A stretch of 64,000 nucleotides of DNA from Symbiodinium natans (GCA_905221605.1 CAJNDS010002458.1:1-64000); one strand, 5' to 3'; shown: positions 1-10,444, counted from the first letter of the stretch. Numbers and translations: made by a program. Notes: generated by a model not told the origin, from the letters alone.

Positions 1-210
1 AGGGTTTAGGGTTTGGGGTTTATAGGGTTTGGGGTTTGGGGTTTATAGGGTTTGGGGTTTGGGGTTTAGTGGCCGCGGTTTAGGGTTTAGGGTTTGGGGT
101 TTATAGGGTTTGGGGTTTGGGGTTTATAGGGTTTGGGGTTTGGGGTTTAGTGGCCGCGGTTTAGGGTTTAGGGTTTGGGGTTTATAGGGTTTGGGGTTTG
201 GGGTTTACGG
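1..210 (+). repeat. Telomere-like TTTAGGG/TTTGGGG array
   Basis: Mixed heptamers TTTAGGG and TTTGGGG with two near-identical higher-order units of about 85 bp, each carrying the interruption TAGTGGCCGCGG (near 68 and 147). The higher-order repetition means the array was amplified as a block, not added base by base. It lies just before the first candidate exon, so it can be read as intron 3' sequence. It need not be a chromosome end, because equal arrays fill the whole window. Confidence 0.9.
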
Positions 211-214
211 TCAG

Positions 215-359
215 GGATGCAGCCAGATGGGTCCGATGTCGCCCAAGGTTCGAGCAGGCTCCTTCCTGTGTATATAAAGAGGGCCATGGCATCCAGCGAA
301 AGCCGGCTGAAAACGGCCTGGCAATGTTGGGGCCTGCCCCCGAAAAGGCAGATTTTTTA
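215..359 (+). CDS. Model 1 exon, polar segment
   Basis: Candidate internal exon, one base plus 48 codons. Acceptor ACGGTCAG|G; end TTTTTA|GGTAGG. Reads RDAARWVRCRPRFEQAP and QRKPAENGLAMLGPAPEKAD; the frame stays open to a stop at 390-392. Removing the next intron as GG...AG keeps frame with the exon at 450. No family recognised. Confidence 0.5.
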
Positions 360-449
360 GGTAGGCCTGGGGGGGCTCATGTAGAGCAATGAACCCTTGC
401 CCCTAAGCCCTACTAACCCCCACACCCCTAAACCCGCTGCAAAGCTCAG

Positions 450-491
450 ACCTGCGACATCGTCGCCACATGCCCCCAAAGCCAGACGCAA
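450..491 (+). CDS. Model 1 exon
   Basis: Fourteen codons after AAAGCTCAG, ending CAA|GTAGCA (ordinary GT donor). Reads TCDIVATCPQSQTQ. The frame would stay open to 531, so the donor position is inferred. The following 71-bp intron ends in a CCCTAAA stretch and CCCACAG, and joins in phase to the exon at 563. Confidence 0.4.
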
Positions 492-562
492 GTAGCACTG
501 CCCACGAACTTCGAACTGTGGATTAAACCCTAAACCCTGAACTGTAAACCCCAAGCCCACAG

Positions 563-697
563 AGGAATCAGGAGGAGGCGCTTCCTTCTGGTGACCTGGC
601 ACGCGTGCCCCACAGAGTGGGTATGATCGCATCAATTCGCGCGTGGCGCAGAGAAATCTGGCTGGCTGAGCTTTGTTTGGGGCGTTCACGGGTTTCA
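563..697 (+). CDS. Model 1 exon, basic amphipathic segment
   Basis: Forty-five codons after CCCACAG, ending GTTTCA|GGTTTTTGG. Reads RNQEEALPSGDLARVPHRVG, then MIASIRAWRREIWLAELCLG. Phase 0 at both ends. One of the longer open exon-like blocks. An earlier GT donor at 621 is possible and would shorten it. A minus-strand frame across the same block reads into flanking repeats and is judged a shadow. Confidence 0.45.
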
Positions 698-977
698 GGT
701 TTTTGGGCGAGGCCCGGCAATTAATCGTAAACCCTATAACCCCTAGCTTGAGGGGTGCTTGGGGGTTTAGAGTTTGGGATTCAGGGTTCTAGTCTCACGT
801 GTGGCGAAAACTTGTTTCTTGCATTCAGGCGCCAAACAATGTGCCCCGCTGCAATAGCTAGTCCTAAACCCCTACAAACCCTAAACCCTAAACCCTAAAC
901 CCTAAACCCTAAACCCTAAACCCTAAACCCTACACCCCCTCAATCCGTCGGTCTTAGATCTTGGATCCCCAGAATAC

Positions 978-1135
978 TTAGGGATGTTCCCCCCCCTTAT
1001 ACTAACAGCTCCTTAATGGGGATGGGGGGTTACGAATGTAGGGGACCCCCAAAATAGACCCCCCCAAACAGTAAGGACCCAAGAAGGTACCTCTAATTTC
1101 GGAAACCCCCATAATCCGAAAACCCCCCATAATAA
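978..1135. mobile_element. MITE-like element, family D
   Basis: Begins GGGATGTTCCCCCC followed by CTTATACTAACAG, the signature of a family seen again at 25722, 36226, 39486, 40201 and 60216. Complete copies carry inverted ends (ACTGTTAGTATAAGG...ACATCCC). This copy is degraded by poly-C/G tracts. Confidence 0.5.
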
Positions 1136-1439
1136 GGAGGGGGGGTGGGGGGGGAGGGCAACTATCATCCCTATTCAGGACTGTTAGAAAAACGGGGAAC
1201 AACCCAAAGAATCCAGAAGCCATTTTGTGTTTCATCATCTTTGGGTCGTATGCCCGTTGGGATCCAAGATGTGGATTGTAGAGTCCTCTGCAATCTCGGA
1301 TCTTGGATCCCAGAATTCAGTTTTCCCAACAATATTCAGCATTCTCAGTCGGATCCAGATTTTGGATTATGTCCTGTCGGGGTGGGTCTTGCATCTATGG
1401 CTCTCTTGCTCCGTGTACCTGGCTTGTATATAAGATCAG

Positions 1440-1664
1440 GGGTTCCCCTACTACCCCCCTCTATACTACCCCCCCCCCCCACCCCCTCTATACTACCCCC
1501 CCCCCCCCCTCTATAGCTACCCCCCCCCCCCCCCCAAAGGTTCCCCCTGAAATAGCCTTGATTAAGCAGAATTATCCCTCAATAGCCTTAATTATGGGGA
1601 GAACCTAGGTATGGGGAGAACCTAGGGGGGGGTAGTTTAGAGGGGGTTAGTTGGGGAACCCATG
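1440..1664. mobile_element. MITE-like element, family E
   Basis: Ends GGTTCCCCTACTACCCCCC and its complement GGGGAACCCATG form long terminal inverted repeats around an AT-rich centre (AATAGCCTTAATTATGGGGAGAACC). Poly-C runs in the arms have expanded. Other copies: 10222, 18147, 32675 and a fragment at 35618. Confidence 0.7.
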
Positions 1665-1881
1665 ATAAGATCAAGTCCCGGAACCACCATCGTGTGCAAC
1701 TGCTGAAAGGCAGCTGCATGCACAAGTTGCTCAGACAATCTTTGCCGCGAAGCCCTGATTTTCGCCCTAAGAGCCCCGAACTAACGAAGCCATGATCTTC
1801 TCTTTCCCCTGAACCCTGAACCCTGAACCCTAAACCCCAAACCCTAAACCCTAAAACCTAAACCCTAAACCGCCGCCGCAG

Positions 1882-1968
1882 CTGCCCTTAGCTTTGGCAT
1901 ACCTTGGAGGGGTAGAGCAAAGAGCAGGTGTCCACGTCGCCTGCTCGTGTGTGGCCCTTGGGCCTTTT
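1882..1968 (+). CDS. Model 1 exon, hydrophobic segment
   Basis: Twenty-nine codons, phase 0 at both ends. Preceded by CCCTAAACCGCCGCCGCAG and followed by TTTT|GTAGGGTTTAGGG. Reads LPLALAYLGGVEQRAG then VHVACSCVALGPF, a likely membrane segment. Shows the standard exon context here: CCCTAAA before, TTTAGGG after. Confidence 0.45.
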
Positions 1969-2197
1969 GTAGGGTTTAGGGTTTAGGGTTTAGGGTTTAG
2001 GGTTTAGGGTTTAGGGTTTAGTTTTTAGGGTTTAGGGTTTGGGGTTTAGGGTTTAGGGTGCCTTCATATGGGGTTTGGGGCTTGTGTCTCCAGAAGTTCA
2101 GGATTTCGTGGGACTACCGGGACCTCAACTCACGGGATTCTACGTTGGACCCTCTAGGTGCTACCCTTGGGTTTTGGGGTTTTGGGGTTTAGGGTTT

Positions 2198-2282
2198 AGG
2201 GTTAGGGTTTAGGGTTTAGGGTTTAGGGTTTAGGGTTTAGGGTTTAGGGTTTAGGGTTTAGGGTTTAGGGTTTAGGGTTTAG
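2198..2282 (+). repeat. Perfect TTTAGGG array
   Basis: About twelve uninterrupted TTTAGGG copies. It is one of many similar tracts around it (1967-2065, 2495-2565 and 2640-2850 in CCCTAAA or CCCTAAG form, 2935-3170 with variants), between model 1 exons. Confidence 0.95.
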
Positions 2283-2851
2283 ATCCTCAGTATAAGGGCC
2301 ATTTTAGTCCATGAAGGGGAACCTTTTGGGCTAAGACCTTACGGGTACGAGTCCAATCCCTTGATCAACTGTACTTCTTCGCTTGCGGTGTTTGCGCTGA
2401 TAGAGCAGCAAAGCGAGTTTCCCAAAACCACGTTTGGGGGCTGAGGGCTTAGGGGTTTAGGAATTAGTGTTGAGGGTTTAGGGTTGGGTAGCTCCCTAAA
2501 CCCTAAACCCTAAACCCTAAACCACCCTAAACCCTAAACCCTAAACCCTAAACCCTAAACCCTAAACCGGGCTTTAGGGTTTGGAATGGGTGGTCCAGGT
2601 AGGAAGCTTAGTCTGGGAAGAAGGGCGCCTCCGTCCTGCGTAAGTGGCCCAAAAAACCCTGAACCCTAAACCTTTAAACCCTCAACCCTCACCCTAAACC
2701 CTACTTGGTTCTCCAGCGGGAACCCTGCACCCTAAACCCTAAACCCTAAACCCTGAGCCCTAAGCCCTAAGCCCTAAGCCCTAAGCCCTAAGCCCTAAAC
2801 CCTAAGCCCTAAGCCCTAAGCCCTAAGCCCTAAACCCTAAGCCCTGCACAG

Positions 2852-2933
2852 TGCTTTGAGGTCACTCCTCCCCTCATGACCAAGCCCGGCGCGGTCGCTG
2901 AGATCGTGGGAGCAGCCATCGCAGCGGCTCGCT
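2852..2933 (+). CDS. Model 1 exon, membrane segment
   Basis: After CCCTGCACAG, 27 codons plus one base, ending CGCT|GGTTTAGGG. Reads CFEVTPPLMTKPGAVAEIVG then AAIAAAR. Removing the intron as GG...AG joins its final T to TT of the next exon and fuses two alanine-rich halves into one membrane-like stretch. Confidence 0.45.
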
Positions 2934-4339
2934 GGTTTAGGGTTTAGGGTTTAGGGTGTGGGATTCAATTAGGGTGTAGGGTTTGGGGTTTACGGGGTTA
3001 GGGTTTAGGGTTTGGGGTTTAGGGTTTGGGGTTTAGGGTTTTGGGTTGGGGGTTTGGGGTTAGGGTTTAGGGTTCGGGGTTTAGGGTTTAGCGGTTTAGG
3101 GTTTAGGGTTTGGGTTTTGGGGTTTAGGGTTTAGGGTTTAGGGTTTAGTAAGCTTGGGGTTTGGGGCTTAGGGCTTTAGGGCAAAGAAGTGCTCTAGGGC
3201 CAAGAACGGTTTCCGGGTCGCAGGGTTTAGGGCGAAGAAAGGCTTTCGCATGTCAGTTAGGAGATCATATTTCAGGCTTCAGGTTTAGGGCTAAGAAGGT
3301 TTTGGGGCTTTCGGGTTTCGGGTCATAGGGCTAAGAAGGTCTTAGGTCACCCGGGTTTAGGGTTTCAGGCTTTGGTTAAGAAGGGATTCAGAGCATTAGG
3401 GACTTTTTAGGGCTCCGAATCGCTCAGGGCGCTTAGGGTTAAGGGTGTTTAGGGTTCAGGGTGTTGCGGGTTTAGTGCGTTCTAGGTTTTAGGAGTTTGG
3501 GGTGTTTAGGGTCTAGGCTGTTTAGGGTTTGACGAGGTTGGGGTTCAGGGCTTTAGTAAGTTTAGGCCTTAGGGTTTAGGGTTTAAGGTTTAATTAGGGT
3601 TTAGGGTCCCTGTTACTCAGGACTGGCCGTATCTACATGGAATGCTATGGGGCACTAGCCCAGAGGGCTTTGCACGACTGTCGCCCCAGATTCGGCCAAA
3701 AAGTCACATGTTCCAGTGTGAGTTTATCGTGACGTTCGACTGTGCAACATGGCGTTTCAACCCCCGCTGGGGAAGCTGCTTCAAACAAGAGGAATACGTT
3801 GGTCAATTGACCCGCATCCTGAAAGGTGCCATACATGGCAAGACCCAGGCATTGCGGATCCTCTAAAGGTGGGCCCTGCATTACAACGCCTGGTTGGAAG
3901 CCGGGTGAAAACTGATCAAGCTCCAGGAGTCTGTCGCAACCGCCCCGTGTCCTGCGAAGGCTAGACTAGCCTTAAGCCTTGAACCCTAGCCCCATATACA
4001 ACTTCAAAAGCAGGTGATCTTCTCAGAACCCGCTCGCCGAACACCGGCCCCCAAACCTTTAAACCCTCCACCCTGATCTGGTTCTAGGATGTAGGGTTCA
4101 TGTACAACAGGGCTTCAGTGCTTTCTAGGATGTGGGGGCTTCGGCTGCGTTGCAGGAGTAAGAGGTGTTCAGGTCACATGAGCAACGATGCATGATGTAG
4201 GGTTTTAGGGTTTAGGGTCCAAAACCCTACCCTAAACCCCAAGCCCGAAGAGCTAAACCCTAGGGCTTGGGATGTAGAATTGCGCGCTGCTTTGCAGTCT
4301 TTATTAGGGTTTGAGGAGGAAGGAGCGAAAGCTCGAGGA

Positions 4340-4720
4340 TCCTAAACCCTACACCCTAGTAAGCCCTAAGCCCTAAGCCCTACTAAACCCTACTAAACCT
4401 ACTACACCCTACTAAACCCTACGAATCCCGAAACCCTACTAAACCCTCCTGAGCCCTACTGAGCCCTGCTAAGCCCTGCCAAGCCCTGCTAAAGCCTACT
4501 AAGCCCTACTAAGCCCTGCTAAGCCCTGCCAAGCCCTGCTAAAGCCTACTAAGCCCTACTAAGCCCTACCAAGCCCTAAGCCCTACTAAGCCCCTACTAG
4601 CCCTAACCCTAAACCCTAAACCCTAAACCCTAAACCCTAAACCCTAAACCCTAAACCCTAAACCCTAAACCCTAAACCCTAAACCCTAAACCCTAAACCC
4701 TAAACCCTACTAAGCCCCAA
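4340..4720 (-). repeat. Variant telomere-like array with 4- and 10-mer spacers
   Basis: Units such as CCCTACTAAG, CCCTGCTAAG and CCCTGCCAAG are tandemly arranged and a block of about 50 bp is itself duplicated (about 4450-4560). It then passes into a perfect CCCTAAA array (4606-4708). Degenerate and fresh arrays are thus adjacent. Confidence 0.85.
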
Positions 4721-4787
4721 AGCCTAAAGCCTAAGCCCTCCGTGCTTTGCTCTCGCCGGAGCTGACTCACCGAGGCGGCCATCGCAG

Positions 4788-4846
4788 TTGCGGCCTACGT
4801 CTTGTACGCCATCCCCTGCACCTCAGACTTCCGGTGCGCACAGGAC
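4788..4846 (+). CDS. Model 1 exon, membrane segment
   Basis: Two bases plus 19 codons between GGCCATCGCAG and GAC|GTAAGG, a textbook GT donor. Reads AAYVLYAIPCTSDFRCAQD. The bases GCCATCGCAG just before it also occur at the end of the preceding exon, a possible duplication flanking the intron. Confidence 0.5.
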
Positions 4847-5250
4847 GTAAGGTTGGGGGTTTAGGGTTTAGGGTTTAGGAAACCTGGGGTTTAGGGTTTA
4901 GGGTTTAGGGTTAGGGAGGGTTTCGGGTTTAGGACTTAGGGTATAGGGCTTAGGCAGTGCAGGGCTTAGGGGATAGGATGTAGAGTTTAGGGGTTACGGT
5001 TCTTGGGGGTTGCAGTCTCAAGAGGCTGAGTCCTTGAGGTTTTTGGTGTACTTAAACCCCCCGAAAGCCACCCATTGAAGCACCGTTTGTTCGCTTTGAT
5101 GACACTGGCCATCCTGGCTTTGTTTGCTTTTCTTGCTGGGGCTCTGTTGTGTTTATTCCGCTCGCGAACTTGCTCCCACAAGAGGGTGTTTAGGGCTTCT
5201 AACCCTAAACCCTAAACCCGAGGGTCTACGGCAAATGCCCGTGTGCGCAG

Positions 5251-5309
5251 GAAGTTCCAGTGGCCTACCACCAGCGGGCTCATGCCACTCGCCTCAGTTG
5301 TGATGGCTT
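5251..5309 (+). CDS. Model 1 exon
   Basis: After GTGTGCGCAG; 19 codons plus two bases, ending GGCTT|GGTTCAGGG. Reads EVPVAYHQRAHATRLSCDG. Frame agrees with the GTAAGG donor upstream. A second open frame (MPLASVVMAW) exists but does not fit that phase. Confidence 0.35.
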
Positions 5310-5344
5310 GGTTCAGGGTTGAAGTTGAAACCCTGGACGCTAAG

Positions 5345-5500
5345 CCCTAAACCCTTAGTCTTCAACCCTAAACCCTAAACCCCAAACCCTGAACCCTAAC
5401 CCCGAAACCCTAAACCCTAAACCCTAAAACCCTAAACCCTAAACCCTAAACCCTAAACCCTAAACCCTAAACCCTAAACCCTAAACCCTAACCCAAATTC
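5345..5500 (-). repeat. CCCTAAA array
   Basis: Near-perfect CCCTAAA heptamers with single-base variants, followed by further variants (CCCCTAAAG) at 5590-5740. It follows the exon ending at 5309, inside the long intron 5310-6529. Confidence 0.9.
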
Positions 5501-5999
5501 TAAACCCCAGGCTTAGGGCTTCCAGGCGTCCAGCCCTGGAGCCTCCCCACGAAGTGCCAAGAGCCTGTACCCTAAGCCTTATAACACCCCCCTAAAGCCC
5601 CAAACCCCTACAACCCTAACCCCTAAACCCTAAAGCCCCAAACCCTAAAGCCCCAAACCCTAAACCCTAAACCCTAAACGCTAAACCCTAAACCCTAAAC
5701 CCTAAACCCTAAACCCTAAACCACCCCTAAAGCCCCAATAAGCTCCAAAACCCCTTAACACTCCTAAAGCCCAAATGAGCCCCAAGACCCCTAAGCCGAC
5801 TGTGGCAATGGCAAACCCCGACCCTTGTCCGGGATCCAACATGTACAGCCCCCAGATAGTAACCCTAAACCCGAAACCCTAAACCCTCATATTGGGTCAT
5901 TCTCAGAACGCCTCCATGTACCTAGGTAGGGAGTAGTTGGGCCTATGGGCGCCTTGTTCTGCTCATCTTAACTCAAGGGTCTAAAGGAGGAATAAGGTT

Positions 6000-6200
6000 C
6001 TTCAGGGCTTATTCTGAGGGCTACTTGGGTATATAGCTCAGTAGTAGAGTATGTAACCTTTAACCTTTTTGGGGTAATAGAACCCCTTATAATTCCAAAG
6101 GTTAACCTTTAGTTCCCCTAGGTACTGGACAACTAAGATAGGCACTATATATTGCTATACAGGGGAATAAGATTAAGGGTCCCTTCTAGGGGTCTCTCTT
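6000..6200. mobile_element. Inverted-repeat element, family F
   Basis: GTAACCTTTAACCTTTTTGG and AAAGGTTAACCTTTAG are near-complementary, followed by a block (GGGTCCCTTCTAGGGGTC) shared with 18490-18640 and 62040-62180. Small non-coding repeat family. Confidence 0.5.
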
Positions 6201-6529
6201 AAACCCACCTTTTACAAAGAGGAATACAGGGCCTACTTAGAAGCTCTTTTTGACTTTGTAAGTCTACCTCGTATCCCCTTGAGGGTTTTGGGTTTAGGGT
6301 TTAGGGTTTAGGGTTTAGGGTTTAGGGTTCCCTAACTCCCACCTTACTTGCCCAACTTACTAAGTCAAAGGCGCTGCCCAAGTGGTTCTCAGCAGGGAGA
6401 GTCCTTATACCCCTTAATCAGCAGATGCCGCTGATCCTAAACCCTAAACCCTAAACCCTAAACCCTAAACCCTAAACCCTAAACCCCAAACACCTAAACC
6501 CCAAACCCTAAACCCCTGGTTTCCTTCAG

Positions 6530-6548
6530 TCTCGTGCAGTCCTCAGAG
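6530..6548 (+). CDS. Possible micro-exon, model 1
   Basis: Nineteen bases between GGTTTCCTTCAG and GAG|GTAGCG. It supplies exactly the phase needed to connect the exon at 5251 (two bases left over) to the exon at 7180 (phase 0), reading LVQSSE. Very short, so support is mainly splice signals and phase. Confidence 0.2.
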
Positions 6549-6758
6549 GTAGCGTTTGGCTCCAGCCCTCAGTGACACTTTGCCACTGCCTGGTGCACTA
6601 GGCTCTAGTTTACTACTATGAAAAAAGAGAATCATTCCTATACAGCCCTTAAAAGACTGGATATCTCCTCGCTGGTTCTGAAGCGTACACTAGTTTAGAG
6701 GTTATTCGGAGGGGGGCTATGATTTGTTGTTGGGTCTGGCTCCAGCCTGTGGGGTCTG

Positions 6759-6871
6759 TACCCAGAGACTCCAAAACCCCTCAATGAAGGAATATCCCTT
6801 AGATCATAATAGGAACCCTAATATGATTTAAGGTACATTCCTTAATTGAGGGATTTTGGAGTCTCTGGGTA
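6759..6871. mobile_element. MITE-like element with 18-bp terminal inverted repeats
   Basis: TACCCAGAGACTCCAAAA at the left end is exactly complementary to TTTTGGAGTCTCTGGGTA at the right end. The 113-bp element has an AT-rich interior. Related sequence occurs near 17150-17245 and 34455-34520. The open frame starting at 6856 begins in the right arm and is incidental. Confidence 0.75.
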
Positions 6872-7179
6872 GGACGGAAAAGCATATTTCCCCACGTGTT
6901 GAACGTAGCAGGGAAGACGTTGGCAGTGCTTTGAAGCTGGGCGTTCTCTCCATCTCCAAAGCTTCATATGATCAGGTTTTATGGGTTAAGTTAACCCGCA
7001 AGTTACTCCTAGGTTTTGCTACAGACATAGAAGAGGATACTTAGGAGGCATTACTCTTAGGTTTTACTACAGACATAGAAGAGGATACTGAGGAGGCTCT
7101 GCTGGGTGTAGTGTAAGGTGGACAAGTTGGTTTAGCGGCTTAGGGTTTAGGGCTTAGGGAGTAGGGTTACTTTTTTCAG

Positions 7180-7250
7180 ACCGAGGTCTTTGCGGCGCTG
7201 TGTTTGGGGGTGGTTCTCCTCCGAGAGAGCTCCCTGCTGACGCTCGGCCG
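7180..7250 (+). CDS. Model 1 exon, membrane segment
   Basis: Acceptor TTACTTTTTTCAG is a strong pyrimidine tract. Reads TEVFAALCLGVVLLRESSLL then TLG plus two bases; probable donor GC (CGGCCG|GCAAAC), a class used in dinoflagellates. Hydrophobic core VFAALCLGVVLL suggests a membrane helix. Confidence 0.45.
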
Positions 7251-7262
7251 GCAAACAGAGTC

Positions 7263-7358
7263 TGATACTTGAAAGGTTTAGGGTTTAGGGTTTAGGGTTC
7301 AGGGTTTAGGGTTTAGGGTTTAGTGTTTAGGGTTTAGGGTTTAGGTGATACTTGAGAG
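7263..7358 (+). repeat. Telomeric array flanked by a 13-bp direct repeat
   Basis: TGATACTTGAAAG (7263-7275) and TGATACTTGAGAG (7346-7358) flank exactly 70 bp (ten heptamers) of TTTAGGG-type repeat. It resembles an insertion with duplicated target. Confidence 0.8.
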
Positions 7359-7574
7359 CCTCCCGGATCACAAGACCCAATTCCTGAACCCTAAGCCCTA
7401 AGCCCTAAACCTACCTGGGGCTCCATTTGCCTACTATTTTGGGGGTTGTGCCCTATACTTACCGGGTTATACCCTACAATGTTGAAGGGTTTGGGAGTTT
7501 AAACCCTAAACCCTAAACCCTAAACCCTAAACCCTAAACCCTAAAACCACTGCTGAGGCTGGTGTCGATTGCAG

Positions 7575-7626
7575 ACCGGCTGCTCTGCAAGTCTTCGTCA
7601 TGGAGTCCTCTGGACCTGCGCTGCTG
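7575..7626 (+). CDS. Model 1 exon
   Basis: After GTGTCGATTGCAG; one base plus 17 codons, ending CTGCTG|GGGTTGGG. Reads PAALQVFVMESSGPALL. Phase agrees with both neighbours if the previous donor is GC. Another frame is open, so confidence is limited. Confidence 0.35.
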
Positions 7627-8114
7627 GGGTTGGGAGGGGTCCAGGGTTTGCGGTCTACAGGGGGGTAAGGGTGCGTAGCACGTTCCGCGAACTTGGGCAG
7701 TTTAGGGTTTAGGATCTAGGGTTTAGGGTTTGGGGATTAGAGTTTAGGATTTTAGGGTTTGGGAATGAGGGTTTAGGGTTTTAGGGGTTAGGCATCAAGA
7801 TGTATTTAGAAGCGACTACTTCGCTTCCATTTAGGGCCCCAGTTCTTGGAGTCCCATTGGCCCGATGCTAAACGCGAAACCCTACACCCCAAAACCCGAA
7901 ACCTGAACCCGGGTTTAGGGTTTAGGGTTTAGGGTTTAGGGTCCGAAACCTCAACACCATCACGCTAACACCCTAAACCTGAAAACCTACAAAGTGAAGC
8001 CCCTGCACCCTACACCCTACACCCTAAGTTGGGATCGAGGAGGTCCAGTGCTAAGGTGTTCAAGGTTGTGGGAGGATTTGTTGGGGTTCGGGGTTCAGGC
8101 TTTAGAGGGGGTCC

Positions 8115-8190
8115 GGTGTTTAGGGTTTAGGGTTTAGGGTTTAGGGTTTAGGGTTTAGGGTTTAGGGTTTAGGGTTTAGGGTTTAGGGTT
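8115..8190 (+). repeat. Perfect TTTAGGG array
   Basis: About eleven consecutive copies. It sits inside the long intron between the exons at 7575 and 8443, together with scattered CCCTAAA stretches. Confidence 0.95.
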
Positions 8191-8442
8191 CCAGGGGCTG
8201 ACTTTGGGACACCAGCAAACCTTAGCTGCCGGTCGCCCATGAGAATAGCGGGCCTTAACATCCAACCCTACAGCCTGAGAGCCCTAAACCCCAAACCCTA
8301 AACCCTAAACTTCAATCCCTAAACCCTAAACCCCTAAACTTTAATCACCAAATCCTAAACTTCCTAAACCCCAAACACAAAACCCTAAACCCTAAACTTC
8401 AAGCCCTAAACCCTGAACCCTAAACTGCGCCGGCTGCGACAG

Positions 8443-8537
8443 GACCAAGGCTTGCCTCAGATGTTGCTTTGCCTCATCCTGACTTCCCTCTTCAGCCAGG
8501 AGATGCACTTTGCGTGGCTTTGCCATGCCTTAAAGCA
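8443..8537 (+). CDS. Model 1 exon, membrane segment
   Basis: After CGGCTGCGACAG; 31 codons plus two bases, ending AAGCA|GGACAGG. Reads DQGLPQMLLCLILTSLFSQ then EMHFAWLCHALK. The other + frames close early in the block. Clear hydrophobic core MLLCLILTSLF. Confidence 0.55.
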
Positions 8538-8996
8538 GGACAGGAAAATAAAACCCTAAACCCTAAACCCTAAACCTTCCTAAACAGCTTGTTTTCGGCC
8601 ATCAGCCCTAAACCTGAGCCCCCAAGCTCTAAGCCTTAAGCCCAAGCCCCTAATTAGCCCCGAATTAAACTTCCAAGCCCTACCTACGCCCTAAGCCCCC
8701 AGGATCTCAAACCAAGGATCCGACTTAGGTTATGCAGGTAGGTGGTCTCTTTAAGTAGGGTTTCTGTTTTATGGGGGCATTAGTTTCGGGGTTCTTATTC
8801 GTATTCGGGTATCTAGGGGCCATAATGGGGTATAAGGGTAACAGAGAAAGAGGCCACCGGCCTTTTTCAGGCTTAGGGTTTAGGGTTTAGGGCTTAGGGC
8901 TTAGGGTTTAGGGTTTCGGGTTTAGAGTTTAGGGTTTACTTCAAACCCTGGAGACCCTAAGCCCTAAACCCTAAACCCTAAACCCTAGACCCTAAG

Positions 8997-9068
8997 GTGG
9001 ACACCGCTTCCCTGGGTGCATGTGGCTCTCGGCGTGCCGGTCTTCACCATCCGCGGCTCTGATGCGCC
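8997..9068 (+). CDS. Model 1 exon, membrane segment
   Basis: CCCTAAG|G TGG...GCGCC|GGTTTAGGG. Reads WTPLPWVHVALGVPV then FTIRGSDA. GG-AG splicing gives correct phase on both sides. Confidence 0.5.
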
Positions 9069-9214
9069 GGTTTAGGGCTTAGGAGTTGGGGTTTGGGGTG
9101 GGGGGTTTGGGGTTTAGGGTTTGGGGTTATTAGGGTTTAGGGTTTAGGGTTTGGGTTTAGGGTCTAGGGTTTAGGGTTGAGGGTTTAGGCACCCAACCCT
9201 AAACCCAAAGAACA

Positions 9215-9292
9215 AAAGATTATCTTCCTTACAAGGGCAGTATGGGGATTATTGATTTTAACATTTTTGTTGGGGGTTCTTAAGCAAATAGT
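9215..9292. mobile_element. Inverted-repeat element, family K
   Basis: Interior (TATGGGGATTATTGATTTTAACATTTTTG) with GGGGGTTCTTAAGCAA at the right end; related copies at 11970, 27335, 33710 and 45380 carry the complementary left end GAACCCCC. Confidence 0.5.
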
Positions 9293-9604
9293 AGAGAGGT
9301 GGAAACGTGCGGAACTGGCCGAGGGTTTTGGGCTTAGGGATCATAGGGCTCATGGGGCTTATGGAAGTTTTGGGGTTTCAGGTGAGGGTTTCGGGTTGCT
9401 GTGATTTAGGGTTTAGGGGTACACACACTTTCGTGGTAATGGGTCCATTCTCGGTTCTCCGCTGGGTTGCAGTCGGTAAACTGAACCATAACCCCCCCCC
9501 CCCCCCGTCCCTGATCCCTGAACCCTAAGCCCCTAAAACCTAAACCCTACTAACTAAATCCCTAAAACCCTAAACCCTAAACCCTAAACCCTAAAGAGAA
9601 GCAG

Positions 9605-9674
9605 AGGCTATGCCTTCTGGCTTCTGGATGTTCCCCTGATGTCACCCGGCAAGCATTGTCGGTGGTTTTTGTTG
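9605..9674 (+). CDS. Model 1 exon, membrane segment
   Basis: After AGAGAAGCAG; reads GYAFWLLDVPLMSPGKHCRW then FLL, ending TTGTTG|GGTTTAGG. Phase agrees with the exon at 8997 under GG-AG splicing. Confidence 0.45.
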
Positions 9675-9835
9675 GGTTTAGGTTCTTGGGTGATGCACCC
9701 AGAGGGACTAGCCCTAAACCCTAAACCCTAAACCCTAAACCCCAAACCCCAAACCCTAAACCCTAAACCCTAAACCCGAAACCGACAGGGGTTAAGATAG
9801 AGAAGGATTCACAACCCTGAGCCCTAAACTTACAG

Positions 9836-9890
9836 GGCCCGCTTTAAAGCTGTGTGCATTCTCCAGACCATCTATGACCTCAAAGCCTAA
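9836..9890 (+). CDS. Possible model 1 exon ending in a stop
   Basis: After AACTTACAG, the frame reads ARFKAVCILQTIYDLKA and ends at TAA (9888-9890). It could end a first gene here, or splice out through an unseen donor before the stop. Phase with the preceding exon needs a one-base shift of the donor, so the link is weak. Confidence 0.3.
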
Positions 9891-10221
9891 GCCCTAGGTT
9901 TGCAAACCCTAGAAGCCTCAAAGGCAAAACTAGGTCGTTCAGGCCCACAACACACCCTCAACCCTAAACCAAAGCAAGTCCACAAGGGCAGTTCTCTTGG
10001 TCCTTGAGGGCCCGGAGGGGGGGTGCGGGTACGTTAGGGTTTAGGGTTTAGGGTTTAGGGTTTAGGGTTTAGGGTTTAGGGTTTAAGGTGTAATTACCCG
10101 GAAGTTAAGGCTCCGCACTATAATAGGAACCCTCCCGGACCCCCCACCCCCCTGCCCCCGCACCCATCTCTCCTTCCCCCACAAAAAACCCAGGACCTTG
10201 CTAGAGAGAACAGCCCACTTG

Positions 10222-10443
10222 TCATGGGTTTCCCCTGCTACGTACCCCCCTCTATACTTCTAGGTTCCCCCCATAATTCAGGTTATTTAGGGATAACTAA
10301 GCCTAGTTAAGGCTATTTAAAGGGGGAACCTAGGGGGGGGTAGTATAGAGGGGGGTACCCCTAAACCCTAAACCCGAAAACCCTAAACCCTAAGCCCTAA
10401 ACGCTAAAGGGGGGGGGGAGGGGGGTAGTAGGGGAACCCATGA
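10222..10443. mobile_element. Family E MITE containing a CCCTAAA insertion
   Basis: Inverted ends CATGGGTTTCCCC and GGGGAACCCATG. Between about 10361 and 10408 the right arm is interrupted by CCCTAAA-type repeats, so a telomere-like array entered an older element. Confidence 0.7.
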
Positions 10444-10444
10444 G

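Noticed and set aside
1-210. Chromosome end (true telomere) at the left edge
   Set aside because: The array is no longer or purer than dozens of internal ones, contains a repeated non-telomeric interruption, and the same repeats continue in both orientations through the window.
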